From Methanosarcinaceae archaeon (GTDB taxonomy: Archaea; Halobacteriota; Methanosarcinia; Methanosarcinales; Methanosarcinaceae), in assembly GCA_021106765.1 (NCBI GenBank), contig JAIOTO010000004.1, positions 1 through 38,216 of the forward strand: a stretch of 38,216 nucleotides of DNA. Reading direction: 5' to 3'. Shown here in pieces: positions 16,008 through 23,917 of this stretch. The notes below the pieces were generated by a model. That model ran no database searches and was not told the origin of the DNA. It saw only the letters and a program-made list of their open reading frames with translations. Each line of letters starts with the position of its first letter. The first letter of the stretch is position 1. Made by a program: the position numbers and the translations under genes.

Positions 16008-16015
16008 CTTTTAAA
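16008..16015 (-). promoter_or_regulatory. TATA box of the metF-thiC-cofE operon
   Basis: Minus-strand GTTTAAAAG centred about 27 bp before ATG 15984. This spacing supports the shorter metF start and a leaderless transcript. Confidence 0.5.
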
Positions 16016-16163
16016 CTCATCGCGATGAACAGGAGAAGGTGGTGAATAGGTAGAGGACAATCGTTACAGCAATATCGTTGTGTCATTCTATGTTGACACT
16101 TTTTTGAATAAGTTTTCTGTTGTAATGCACAGTTTGTAGCAAATGTTTTCATTCTGAATGAAA

Positions 16164-16174
16164 CTATATATATG
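16164..16174 (+). promoter_or_regulatory. TATA box of the ATPase gene
   Basis: CTATATATATG is centred about 29 bp before the ATG at 16197. There is no ribosome site, so this looks like a leaderless start. Confidence 0.5.
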
Positions 16175-16196
16175 TAGGTACATCCTTGATATTACT

Positions 16197-17462
16197 ATGA
16201 ATACGAAAATACTAAGAGAATTGATCCTGGACCAAAAGGACAGGTTTGAAAGAGAAGACGCACTGGAAAATTTCGTGCCACGAACTGCGTTGCACAAGGT
16301 AGGAGAATATCTCAAATTGCCTCATATACTTGTAATAACAGGCATGAGACGGGCTGGAAAAAGTACTCTGCTCAAACAGATAAAGAAGAGGTTCTACGAT
16401 TCAGAAACGATCTATTATTTTAATTTTGATGATGAGCGTTTGGTCAATTTTACTGTTAATGATTTTGACCTGCTCTATGAGACCTTTATCGAAGTTCAGA
16501 AGAAAAGCAACGTTTTCTTCTTTGATGAGATCCAGAACATAGCGGGCTGGGAAATGTTCGTCAGACGAATGTACGATAATGGTTTTCGTTTTATCATTAC
16601 AGGATCGAACTCTTCCATGCTGAGCCGTGAACTTGGATCCCGTTTGACAGGCCGGTATATGAGTATTGAACTATTCCCGTTCTCGTTTGAAGAGTTCCTT
16701 TGTTTTAAGAATATAGGATGTCCCGATGTGCTGCTTACGCAAGATAGGGGACTGATCAAAAACGCATTTAATGAATACCTATCCGATGGCGGCATTCCTG
16801 AATATCTCATGTATAAGAATGAGGATCTGCTGGCAATTCTGTATGAGAATATATTATATAGGGATATTTTTGCACGATACAATCTCAATGATGAATCATC
16901 CCTGCTAGAACTGGCACATTATCTGTTCTCAAACTATTCGACAGAGATCAGTTATAATAAATTGAGATCCATGTTGGGTCTTGGGAGTGTGAATACCGTT
17001 AAAAATTACCTGAAATACATGGAAAACTCGTATCTGGCCTTTACCATTCCAAAATATGATTATTCCATAAAAAAGCAGGTATATTCAAAGAAGAAAGTAT
17101 ATGTCATTGATAACGCTCTGATCAATGCAGTCTCATTCAAATTTTCAAAGAACAGAGGGAACATTTTAGAGAACCTCGTCTTTGTTGAGCTTAAACGACG
17201 ATACAAGGACATATATTTCCACAAAGGTCAAAATGAATGTGATTTTTTGATCAGGAAGAAATATGACATCGTCGAAGCGATCCAGGTAACCACGAACCTG
17301 AAGAATAACAGGACAAGAGATTATAAAGGACTTCTTGAAGCATTGAATAAGTACAAATTAGACCAGGGGTACATCCTGACCGAAGACGAAGAATATGAAG
17401 AGGTCATTGATGAGAAAAGGATCATTGTTAAACCTGTCTGGAGATGGTTGCTTGATCGATAA
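16197..17462 (+). CDS. AAA+ ATPase with DUF4143-type C-terminal domain
   Basis: This 421-aa protein belongs to the large archaeal/bacterial AAA family with a DUF4143 tail. Walker A is GMRRAGKST (about residues 50-58), Walker B is NVFFFDEIQNI (about 101-111) and the sensor is FIITGSNSSML. The C-terminal half contains NVLENLVF-like text (NILENLVFVELKRR) followed by GQNECDFLIRKK, a nuclease-like EVK/D-x-K fold often seen in this group. These proteins occur in many copies per genome and their function is unclear. The gene is visibly richer in A and T than its neighbours. It is the only plus-strand gene inside the minus-strand folate block, separating metF from metV. That suggests later insertion, though no terminal repeats were found. 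Confidence 0.88.
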   Translation: MNTKILRELILDQKDRFEREDALENFVPRTALHKVGEYLKLPHILVITGMRRAGKSTLLKQIKKRFYDSETIYYFNFDDERLVNFTVNDFDLLYETFIEVQKKSNVFFFDEIQNIAGWEMFVRRMYDNGFRFIITGSNSSMLSRELGSRLTGRYMSIELFPFSFEEFLCFKNIGCPDVLLTQDRGLIKNAFNEYLSDGGIPEYLMYKNEDLLAILYENILYRDIFARYNLNDESSLLELAHYLFSNYSTEISYNKLRSMLGLGSVNTVKNYLKYMENSYLAFTIPKYDYSIKKQVYSKKKVYVIDNALINAVSFKFSKNRGNILENLVFVELKRRYKDIYFHKGQNECDFLIRKKYDIVEAIQVTTNLKNNRTRDYKGLLEALNKYKLDQGYILTEDEEYEEVIDEKRIIVKPVWRWLLDR

Positions 17463-17492
17463 CTGATCCTGCTGATGATACCTTATACTTGT

Positions 17493-17509
17493 GGATCTTG
17501 AGAAGATCC
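17493..17509. terminator. hairpin between convergent ATPase and metV genes
   Basis: GGATCTT and AAGATCC form a perfect 7-bp stem around a GAG loop, in the 57-bp gap between two converging genes. No strong T-run follows, so the terminator role is a guess. Confidence 0.35.
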
Positions 17510-17519
17510 GCCTGTCGGA

Positions 17520-18134
17520 TCACTTCACACCATGCTCCTTCGGTTTGTATATGTTCTCCAGCAGATCGAGCCGCCTGATCCGCTCCAGCCGCTTATATAT
17601 CAATTCCCACGCACAATCCTTCTCCGGATCCACCTCACATATCCCATCCATGGAACCCCCGCAGGGTCCGTTCAGCAGGCCCTTGGGACACTTTGATGAC
17701 GGGCACACGCCACCGAAATCACCGATACTACACTGCCCGCACATAACACACTGATCACGAAGGACTTCATCTCCTGACATTCCCCCCAGAGAATCGGTGT
17801 TGTTCGACGGATAGACTGGGATATCGAACAATTTGGCAACAGTGGAAGCACCGCTACCACACGACATCACAAGGATCGCACCAGCATTCAGGATCTCGGG
17901 ATCGAGGTCTGTGAGCACCTCGGATGAACGCATGTTGCATGCCGCCCGTGGGACGGTCCCGCCGATCACGTGCTTACCTGCCCGGGCAAGCCGCTCGCAC
18001 ATCTCCTTCACCTCAGGCTCCCCGCCCACATGAAGTTTGGCGGCGCACACACTGCATCCCACTACAAATATAGGGTCTTCATCCTTTAGTAGTGCAAGAA
18101 CTTCTTCAAAAGGTTTGGAAGAGGAAATTATCAT
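17520..18134 (-). CDS. metV: MetV-like iron-sulphur/zinc partner of methylenetetrahydrofolate reductase
   Basis: This 204-aa protein matches the MetF C-terminal-domain/MetV family. An N-terminal half has FVVGCSVCAAKLHVGGEP and a redox-like VMSCGSGAS. A cysteine-rich end reads CVMCGQCSIGDFGGVCP, then CPKGLLNGPCGG, MDGICEVDP and CAWELIYKRL. In acetogens MetV forms a complex with MetF and carries metal/Fe-S sites. Its start overlaps the stop of the dihydropteroate synthase-like gene by 4 bp (ATGA). The partner metF lies 1.5 kb downstream beyond the inserted ATPase gene. Electron donor unknown. Confidence 0.9.
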   Translation of the reverse strand: MIISSSKPFEEVLALLKDEDPIFVVGCSVCAAKLHVGGEPEVKEMCERLARAGKHVIGGTVPRAACNMRSSEVLTDLDPEILNAGAILVMSCGSGASTVAKLFDIPVYPSNNTDSLGGMSGDEVLRDQCVMCGQCSIGDFGGVCPSSKCPKGLLNGPCGGSMDGICEVDPEKDCAWELIYKRLERIRRLDLLENIYKPKEHGVK

Positions 18135-19363
18135 GTTTGCCTCATGTGTCGGTATTCCACATCCGAGTCCTGATCCAGGACGTCACGTATCATCACTGCG
18201 ATCCGTGGCAGGTTGCGGGCCTGTCCTTCAAGTTTGTGTGTAAGACGGTGGATCTGCAAAAGCGTGCCCAGGAGGATCACATCCGTATGGTCGGTCTCGT
18301 GGGATACGGCATCACGCTCCAGAGCAGCATCGCCGCCCCGGGCCAGCATCTCCTGTTTAAGGATCAGGGCCTCTGTTGTGGTGACGTTCCTAACGCGAAT
18401 GATTCGGCCTATGCTCTTATTTTTCATTATACCGGCACCTGCAGACGTGCCACCGATCGCACACATGGCAATGGCCGTGTCATCGGGATGTATGATGTCC
18501 AGTATCGATACCTCAAGATCACCATCCCTGGTAATCGGCTGGCGGCTGCGGATGGCAGCAGCCATTTCCACCACATCCACAGTGTGTGCCACATCGTGAG
18601 TGCGGATGATATGTGCCCCTTTCTGCACAACTATAGCCGTGGCAGCCAGGCTTCCATAGAGACGCTGGTCCGGTGGCTTGTCCAGTATCGCACCAATACA
18701 GGACTTGCGAGATACTGCTGCAAGCAGGGGTCTCTCGAATACTTTCAGACGCTCGAACTGGTCAAATATCTCAAGATCATGTATCGGATCCTTGGCCTGC
18801 ACCCATTTACCAATGGCCGGATCCAGTATCAGTCGGTCGGCACCTATACCGCGGGCCTCTGAACGTTCGATTATCGAAGCCAGCGACCGCATGATCGCAT
18901 CCATGCCGATAGGATCTCCCGGCACATTGTCAGAAGCCATCACCACGGCCGGACAGCAATGATCCGCCACCACATCGATCATCCCAGGATCTACTGCAAA
19001 TCCGGATACATCATTTATGATATGAGCACCCTTCTCCAGAGACGCCTGAGCGATGTCCGCAAACATGGTATCCACTGAGATCACAGCATCCACATTGTCC
19101 CTGAGCAGGTCCAGTGCCGGTAGCAGCCGCTCACGCTCTTCCTCTTTGGTGATGGGAGAGGCCAGAGGCCAGGTGGAACGGCCACCCACATCCAGAATCG
19201 TGGCACCTTCGTCCACCATACGGTGGGCAACATCCAGAAGCAGATCCGTTCCCACAACGGACCCTTTATAAAAAGATTCGTGACTAAGATTGATGACACC
19301 CATCAAATGTACAGGGTGTTCGTCGCCCACTTTCAGACCGCATATGTCAACATCGACAGTCAT
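18131..19363 (-). CDS. folP: dihydropteroate synthase-like protein with extra C-terminal domain
   Basis: The pterin-binding TIM barrel (about residues 1-275 of 410) shows MGVINLSHESFYKG, GATILDVGGRSTWP, ISVDTMFADIA, IINDVSGF and AAVSRKSCIGAIL. These are the family's substrate sites, though the usual NVTPDSFSDGG is altered to NLSHESFYKG. It probably joins a pterin to an aminobenzoate-type side chain to make folate. The last about 130 residues form another domain with TTEALILKQEMLARGGDAAL and DVILLGTLLQIHRL. In clostridial-type dihydropteroate synthases I recall such a domain at the N-terminus. A TATA sequence (19394-19403) lies 35 bp upstream, so the gene has its own promoter. It overlaps metV by 4 bp. 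A function on methanopterin-type precursors cannot be excluded. Confidence 0.85.
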   Translation of the reverse strand: MTVDVDICGLKVGDEHPVHLMGVINLSHESFYKGSVVGTDLLLDVAHRMVDEGATILDVGGRSTWPLASPITKEEERERLLPALDLLRDNVDAVISVDTMFADIAQASLEKGAHIINDVSGFAVDPGMIDVVADHCCPAVVMASDNVPGDPIGMDAIMRSLASIIERSEARGIGADRLILDPAIGKWVQAKDPIHDLEIFDQFERLKVFERPLLAAVSRKSCIGAILDKPPDQRLYGSLAATAIVVQKGAHIIRTHDVAHTVDVVEMAAAIRSRQPITRDGDLEVSILDIIHPDDTAIAMCAIGGTSAGAGIMKNKSIGRIIRVRNVTTTEALILKQEMLARGGDAALERDAVSHETDHTDVILLGTLLQIHRLTHKLEGQARNLPRIAVMIRDVLDQDSDVEYRHMRQT

Positions 19364-19393
19364 TGTATTACCAATTCAGAGGTGATGTTATCC

Positions 19394-19403
19394 CTTATAT
19401 ATG
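19394..19403 (-). promoter_or_regulatory. TATA box before folP-like gene
   Basis: Minus strand CATATATAAG centred about 35 bp before ATG 19363. This gives a predicted short leader of about 9 bases. Confidence 0.45.
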
Positions 19404-19425
19404 AATCGTTGATAGTTCTCAATTT

Positions 19426-20283
19426 TTAAGAAATATTACGGGCCGATCTCACCACATGTGTAAGAAGGGTCGATATCGTCAGAGGACCTACGCCACCCGG
19501 CACCGGAGTAACCAGTGACGCCTTCCTGACCACATTCTCGAAATCCACATCCCCGTAAACCTTGCCGTTCTCCTCAGTGATACCCACATCGAACACAACC
19601 GCATCGGCCTTGACCATATCGGCCTTGATCAGATGTTTCACACCTGTGGCAACGATCAGGATATCTGCCTCGCGGGTAAACCTGGCAATGTCATCGGTGA
19701 ACACATGACACACCGAGACCGTAGCATTGCGGTTGACCAGCATCGCGGCCATGGGCTTACCCACAACATTGCTGTGTCCCACAATAACCGCATGCTTGCC
19801 CTGAATATCCACACCATACTCCTCAAGCGCACGGATCACACCACCTGGAGTACAGGGCACCAGACCCTCATTGCCGATCAACAACTTGCCCATGTTCAAT
19901 GGGTGGAAACCGTCAACATCCTTGGTAGGATCGATGGCAAGCATCGCTTCCTGTTCGTTCAGATGCAAGGGAAGAGGGAGCTGCAACAGAATACCATGGA
20001 TATCTTCACGCTGGTTCAGGGACTCTATGAGCTCTATGAGCTCGTCCTGGGTGATCGATGCCACAACAGGTTTGTCCTCTGCGAAGATACCGACACGGTC
20101 ACATGCCTTGTGCTTGAGCCGCACGTACATTTTTGATGCAGGGTCTTCACCCACCAGTATGGTAGCAAGACCCGGCGTGATGCCTGCACTCTTTAGCTCG
20201 TCCACATCTGCCTTGACCTCTGCCTCCATCTTCTTTGCAAGGGCCCGGCCATCGATGATCCTGGACTGCTCACCCTCAGACAT
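19426..20283 (-). CDS. folD: bifunctional methylenetetrahydrofolate dehydrogenase/methenyltetrahydrofolate cyclohydrolase
   Basis: FolD (285 aa, normal length) oxidises methylene-H4folate to methenyl-H4folate with NAD(P)+ and opens it to 10-formyl-H4folate. The catalytic Tyr and Lys are in [12 protein letters not shown]. Family signatures are [42 protein letters not shown] (dinucleotide site) and [15 protein letters not shown]. The start at ATG 20283 (MSEGEQSRI) has a strong GAGGTG ribosome site. The open frame upstream to 20331 overlaps glyA and is not needed. It lies 11 bp after glyA, forming a glyA-folD operon that feeds PurN with formyl units. Confidence 0.96.
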   Translation of the reverse strand: MSEGEQSRIIDGRALAKKMEAEVKADVDELKSAGITPGLATILVGEDPASKMYVRLKHKACDRVGIFAEDKPVVASITQDELIELIESLNQREDIHGILLQLPLPLHLNEQEAMLAIDPTKDVDGFHPLNMGKLLIGNEGLVPCTPGGVIRALEEYGVDIQGKHAVIVGHSNVVGKPMAAMLVNRNATVSVCHVFTDDIARFTREADILIVATGVKHLIKADMVKADAVVFDVGITEENGKVYGDVDFENVVRKASLVTPVPGGVGPLTISTLLTHVVRSARNIS

Positions 20284-20294
20284 AATCCCACCTC

Positions 20295-21539
20295 TTATTT
20301 TAAATGAGAATAGACGGGGAAACCTGCACAAAGCTGCTGCACGTCTGCATTCACCTGTTCAAGGACAGAATCATTATCATAATTCTGTATAACGGTATCA
20401 ATGAACCCTGCGATCTCATCCATCGCCCTCTCGGTCATGCCCCTGGTGGTGCACGCGGGCGTACCGGCCCGCAGACCACTGGTCACGAAGGGACCGCGGG
20501 TCTCGAAGGGTATCGTGTTCTTGTTGATGACAATACCGGCCTTGCTCATGTAGACCTCGGCATCCTTACCCGTCATGTCATACTTATTGAGGTTAAGCAA
20601 CATCATATGGTTGTCCGTACCGCCTGACACGATGTCAAAGTCCCGGTCTTTTAAGCTCTGGCACAGCGCCTGTGCATTTTTGACGGTCTGTTCCTGGTCC
20701 TTCTTGAACCCTTCACTCATGGCTTCCTTGAACGCTACCGCTTTGGCCGCGATAATATGCATGAGAGGTCCTCCCTGTATTCCGGGGAAGACGGAACGGT
20801 TCACATCCTTTGCATATTCCTCTTTGCACATGATCATACCGCCACGGGGACCGCGCAGGGTCTTGTGTGTGGTGGTGGTCACGAAATCAGCATAAGGTAC
20901 CGGATTCGGATGCACACCAGCAGCTATCAATCCTGCAATATGTGCAACATCTGCCAGCAGGTAGGCGTCAACCTCATCCGCAATATCCCTGAACGCTTTG
21001 AAATCAATGGTTCGGGAATATGCCGAAGCACCCACCACGATCATCTGTGGCATGTGTTCCCTGGCCATATCCGATAATGCATCATAATCCAGGGTCTCTG
21101 TGTCCTGATCCACTCCATATGGTACGATATTGTATAACTGGCCTGAGAAACTTACCGGACTACCGTGGGAAAGGTGACCTCCGTGGGAAAGGTCCATGGA
21201 CATGATGGTGTCCCCTGGATTCAGTACCGAAAAATACGCGGCCATATTGGCACCTGATCCGGAATGGGGTTGCACGTTCACATGATCCGCACCGAAAATT
21301 TTCTTTGCCCGCTCGATGGCGAGATCCTCGGCCATATCCACAAATTCGCAGCCTCCATAATAACGCTTGCCGGAGTAGCCCTCTGCATATTTGTTGGTCA
21401 TAATAGAGCCCTGTGCCTCCATGACGGCACGACTCGTGAAGTTCTCTGATGCGATCAGGTTCAGTTTAAAGTCCTGGCGCTCTGCTTCCAGCTCCAGCGC
21501 CCTGGCGATCTCGGGGTCAGTTTCTGAGATATGAGACAT
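20295..21539 (-). CDS. glyA: serine hydroxymethyltransferase
   Basis: This PLP enzyme (414 aa, normal length) moves the serine hydroxymethyl group to tetrahydrofolate, giving glycine and methylene-H4folate. It shows [57 protein letters not shown] and the PLP-lysine motif [14 protein letters not shown]. The near-canonical [10 protein letters not shown] and the folate gene neighbours favour tetrahydrofolate as carrier rather than methanopterin. It starts at ATG 21539, with a TTTTTAAAG stretch about 21 bp upstream and a 26-bp tandem repeat just beyond it. It is the first gene of the glyA-folD pair. Confidence 0.97.
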   Translation of the reverse strand: MSHISETDPEIARALELEAERQDFKLNLIASENFTSRAVMEAQGSIMTNKYAEGYSGKRYYGGCEFVDMAEDLAIERAKKIFGADHVNVQPHSGSGANMAAYFSVLNPGDTIMSMDLSHGGHLSHGSPVSFSGQLYNIVPYGVDQDTETLDYDALSDMAREHMPQMIVVGASAYSRTIDFKAFRDIADEVDAYLLADVAHIAGLIAAGVHPNPVPYADFVTTTTHKTLRGPRGGMIMCKEEYAKDVNRSVFPGIQGGPLMHIIAAKAVAFKEAMSEGFKKDQEQTVKNAQALCQSLKDRDFDIVSGGTDNHMMLLNLNKYDMTGKDAEVYMSKAGIVINKNTIPFETRGPFVTSGLRAGTPACTTRGMTERAMDEIAGFIDTVIQNYDNDSVLEQVNADVQQLCAGFPVYSHLK

Positions 21540-21571
21540 GTTATTCCATCCATTATTTTTAAAGATCTAAT

Positions 21572-21623
21572 CAATGATATTTACAAGTGAATTATGACAA
21601 TAATATCTACAAGTGATTTATAA
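21572..21623. repeat. two tandem 26-bp repeats upstream of glyA
   Basis: Units 21572-21597 and 21598-21623 agree at 22 of 26 bases. They share CAATxATATxTACAAGTGA, and differ at unit positions 5, 10, 20 and 25. They lie directly behind the glyA TATA-like region (about 21556-21564), and the second unit covers the purN stop codon. The placement fits a regulatory site for glyA-folD. A third copy was not seen in the window. Confidence 0.7.
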
Positions 21624-22226
21624 GACTGATACAATCCTACCTTCCACTTTAAGTTTACCCTCAATGAAAAGCTTTACAGCTTCAGGATATATCCGGTGCT
21701 CTTGCACAAGTATCCGATCCGCAAGGGTATCCGCCGTGTCATCCTCGATCACAGGAACACATCTTTGCAGGACGATCGGACCGGTATCCATACCCTCATC
21801 CACGAAATGCACAGTACATCCGGCAACTTTCACACCATACTCGAATGCCTGTCTCTGCGCATGCAGACCCCTGAAGGACGGCAACAGAGCAGGGTGGATG
21901 TTCATGATACGGTTCCTGTATTCCCGGATGATCTGTTTGCCAAGGATGCGCATATAGCCTGCAAGAAGAACAAGGTCCACATCATGCTCTTTCAGGGTCC
22001 TGAGGATGTTTTCTTCAAAGACATGCTTATCCGAATGCTCGGATGGATCAATGAAAACAGCATCTATCCCATGGTCCCTGGCACGTGCAAGTGCGTATGC
22101 ATCAGAGACATCGCTGACGACCACACGAATATTGGCATCCCCGATGTAACCAATCTTAACACTGTCAATTATGGACTGGAGATTCGAACCACGCCCTGAT
22201 ACAAGAACTGCAATGTTGGTAGTCAT
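21618..22226 (-). CDS. purN: phosphoribosylglycinamide formyltransferase
   Basis: PurN (202 aa) transfers the formyl group of 10-formyl-H4folate to GAR in purine synthesis. It shows VLVSGRGSNLQSII for the phosphate site. The catalytic Asn and His are in MNIHPALLPSF, with the following RGLHAQRQA loop, and the Asp is in HFVDEGMDTGPIVLQ. Its use of formyl-H4folate explains its place beside glyA and folD. A TATA sequence (22244-22256) lies about 24 bp before the ATG, so it has its own promoter. The gap to glyA is 78 bp and holds the tandem repeats. Confidence 0.97.
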   Translation of the reverse strand: MTTNIAVLVSGRGSNLQSIIDSVKIGYIGDANIRVVVSDVSDAYALARARDHGIDAVFIDPSEHSDKHVFEENILRTLKEHDVDLVLLAGYMRILGKQIIREYRNRIMNIHPALLPSFRGLHAQRQAFEYGVKVAGCTVHFVDEGMDTGPIVLQRCVPVIEDDTADTLADRILVQEHRIYPEAVKLFIEGKLKVEGRIVSVL

Positions 22227-22243
22227 TGCTCATCCATACGGGA

Positions 22244-22256
22244 TTTTTATATATTA
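22244..22256 (-). promoter_or_regulatory. TATA box of purN
   Basis: Minus strand TAATATATAAAAA is centred about 24 bp before ATG 22226, consistent with a leaderless or very short leader transcript. Confidence 0.5.
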
Positions 22257-22268
22257 GAGTTTTGGAAT

Positions 22269-23240
22269 TCACCGATCGTCCAGATGACATTTTACCCTCT
22301 CAGCTATCAGGGTATCCAGATCATCGGAATCAGCAAGGGAATCCAGCTCTTCACGTTCAATGATCACCGTGTTATCGACATACTTCGACCGACTGTGCCC
22401 TTCTATGATATAGATCGATTGTGTTCTCGTGACATCAGAGATACTACTCATAAGATGTGCTCGTTTGATCATAGCATTGTTGTATTCGTTAACCCCTGTC
22501 AAAAAGGTATGCGTATAATCCTTTGATACCGCCTTGAACGGTGCATGGGACGTTGAGAGCACATCATACCCAAGAGTATGGATCAGGTTCAGAATGATGT
22601 CATCCTTCGGAGGAGAGGACTGTATCTCCTCATTGTGACCAGAAGTGCTCCCGTGCCTTTCAAAAGGCTGCAGGATATCAATGGAACGTGCAAGTGCAAC
22701 GTCCAGCAGGTCCTCAAGATGCAACACGATATCGATCGATGCACTCATCCCACCTTCTTCATACTTGCTGATAGTACGTCTGGATACCCCTAGCTGAGAT
22801 GCGAGAGCTCCCAATGACATTGACACCGTTATTCTGGTCTCGCGCAATACATCGCCATCGATGGATACATACAATCCGCCCGGTGCAGCTGAAACCAGGG
22901 GAGGCACGCCTTCCACAAAACAATCATACAGGGTCTGGAGATTGAAGGCGGGTATATCATAACGCATATATACAACACTGTCCTCCAACATCTGATCGCG
23001 TGTCTTGGCCCCTATAAGGAGAGGAGAACCTCCCAGATATTTAGACAGGGCCCTCATTTCCTGAGCAGTCTCTTCATTCAGACCGTCAATATTGTACAAT
23101 ACTTTACAGAATAGAAGGGTGTCGTCTTGCCTTGCAGCAAGATCGAAACTTCGAGGTCTGATATTACATCGATCCGAGACTACGAAATTGGCTCGCCTCA
23201 GTACATCAATGATCTGATGTATCAGCATCTCTTTTGTCAT
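22269..23240 (-). CDS. archaeal HTH-type transcriptional regulator
   Basis: This 323-aa protein is typical of a conserved archaeal regulator family. It has an N-terminal domain with charged and hydrophobic mix (about 1-120; CNIRPRSFDLAARQDD), then a Cro/C1-type helix-turn-helix near residues 140-170 (MSLGALASQLGVSRRTISKYEEG), then a C-terminal domain of about 130 residues with HTLGYDVLSTSHAPFKAVSK. Such proteins are annotated as putative HTH-type regulators without a known ligand. A TATA sequence lies about 28 bp before the ATG. The adjacent folate genes are on the same strand, but no repeat or shared motif ties it to them. Confidence 0.85.
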   Translation of the reverse strand: MTKEMLIHQIIDVLRRANFVVSDRCNIRPRSFDLAARQDDTLLFCKVLYNIDGLNEETAQEMRALSKYLGGSPLLIGAKTRDQMLEDSVVYMRYDIPAFNLQTLYDCFVEGVPPLVSAAPGGLYVSIDGDVLRETRITVSMSLGALASQLGVSRRTISKYEEGGMSASIDIVLHLEDLLDVALARSIDILQPFERHGSTSGHNEEIQSSPPKDDIILNLIHTLGYDVLSTSHAPFKAVSKDYTHTFLTGVNEYNNAMIKRAHLMSSISDVTRTQSIYIIEGHSRSKYVDNTVIIEREELDSLADSDDLDTLIAERVKCHLDDR

Positions 23241-23265
23241 GACAAATAGTTATGTATTTGCACAT

Positions 23266-23274
23266 CTATATAAG
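23266..23274 (-). promoter_or_regulatory. TATA box of the HTH regulator gene
   Basis: Minus strand CTTATATAG centred about 29 bp before ATG 23240, with no ribosome site. This suggests a leaderless transcript. Confidence 0.45.
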
Positions 23275-23314
23275 AGTGGCTGTTGATGTGAATCTCAGAA
23301 GGATCTGATTCGTT

Positions 23315-23880
23315 TGTTATCTGAACTCTGTCTTATTTATGAACGGGTACATACACTGTCGATCCAGATAATGTTCCTGATCTTTGGGTTTTGAGAGAGA
23401 GAGGGGCTTTTCCCAAGAACATCGATCTTTTAGATTTCGGGTATTGCCTGCCAATAACTGAGAAATGCCTTCCAGGTCGTTGAGATAAAACACATGATGG
23501 CCCCGGTCCTGCCGTCTTTTTCCCCGCAATATTCTTCCCGATAAGGTAGTAGGACCCCTTACGGCCCTCATTCACAGCCACCACATCAATTTCCTCTCGT
23601 TTGAACCACCATTTACCTGCTGAGAAATATTCAGGGATCGGATGATATACTATTTCATTCTCTACGGAACTCAAGTCGTTTTCCAAATATCTTGACATCT
23701 CTGCATGAGCTGAGTTAAAATTGCCTTTTTCGATCTCTTATCTGTGGATATAGACAAAATCAAACCAGAGATCAAATACAAAATTGCAGAGGCATGTTGA
23801 GAGGATCCTGTGCGATCTTCCATTTTCCGGTAACTTTATCAGACTTGTTCCACTAGTATTTCTTCGCATATAACCAGTAT
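23315..23880 (-). pseudogene. decayed C-terminal part of an archaeal DUF234-type ATPase
   Basis: The 677-bp gap between the HTH gene and tiaS holds remains of an archaeal ATPase tail. On the minus strand one frame reads FDLWFDFVYIHR, then a TAA at about 23730, then EIEKGNFNSAHAEMSRYLEN, and later GKWWFKREEIDVVAVNEGRK. Intact relatives read like FRFWFRFVYPNRSEIEKG and WWDKDVEIDIVA at these places. So the TAA looks like one base change in a serine codon. After VVAVNEGRKG the best match seems to move to another frame near 23545 (TTLSGRILRGKRRQDRG, then VFYLNDLEGIS), suggesting a frameshift. The N-terminal ATPase domain is absent; the remnant stops short of the tiaS start. Borders are approximate. 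Confidence 0.65.
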
Positions 23881-23917
23881 GCTGGCATTTAGAAAAAAAT
23901 AACGGCACCCCCTTCCA

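Noticed and set aside
15985-16152. N-terminal extension of MetF
   Set aside because: The extra 56 codons do not match the family, and a TATA box lies inside the stretch at the right distance from ATG 15984.
16197-17462. ATPase gene as a transposase or complete mobile element
   Set aside because: AAA/DUF4143 motifs are clear, no transposase domain and no terminal repeats or target duplication were seen.
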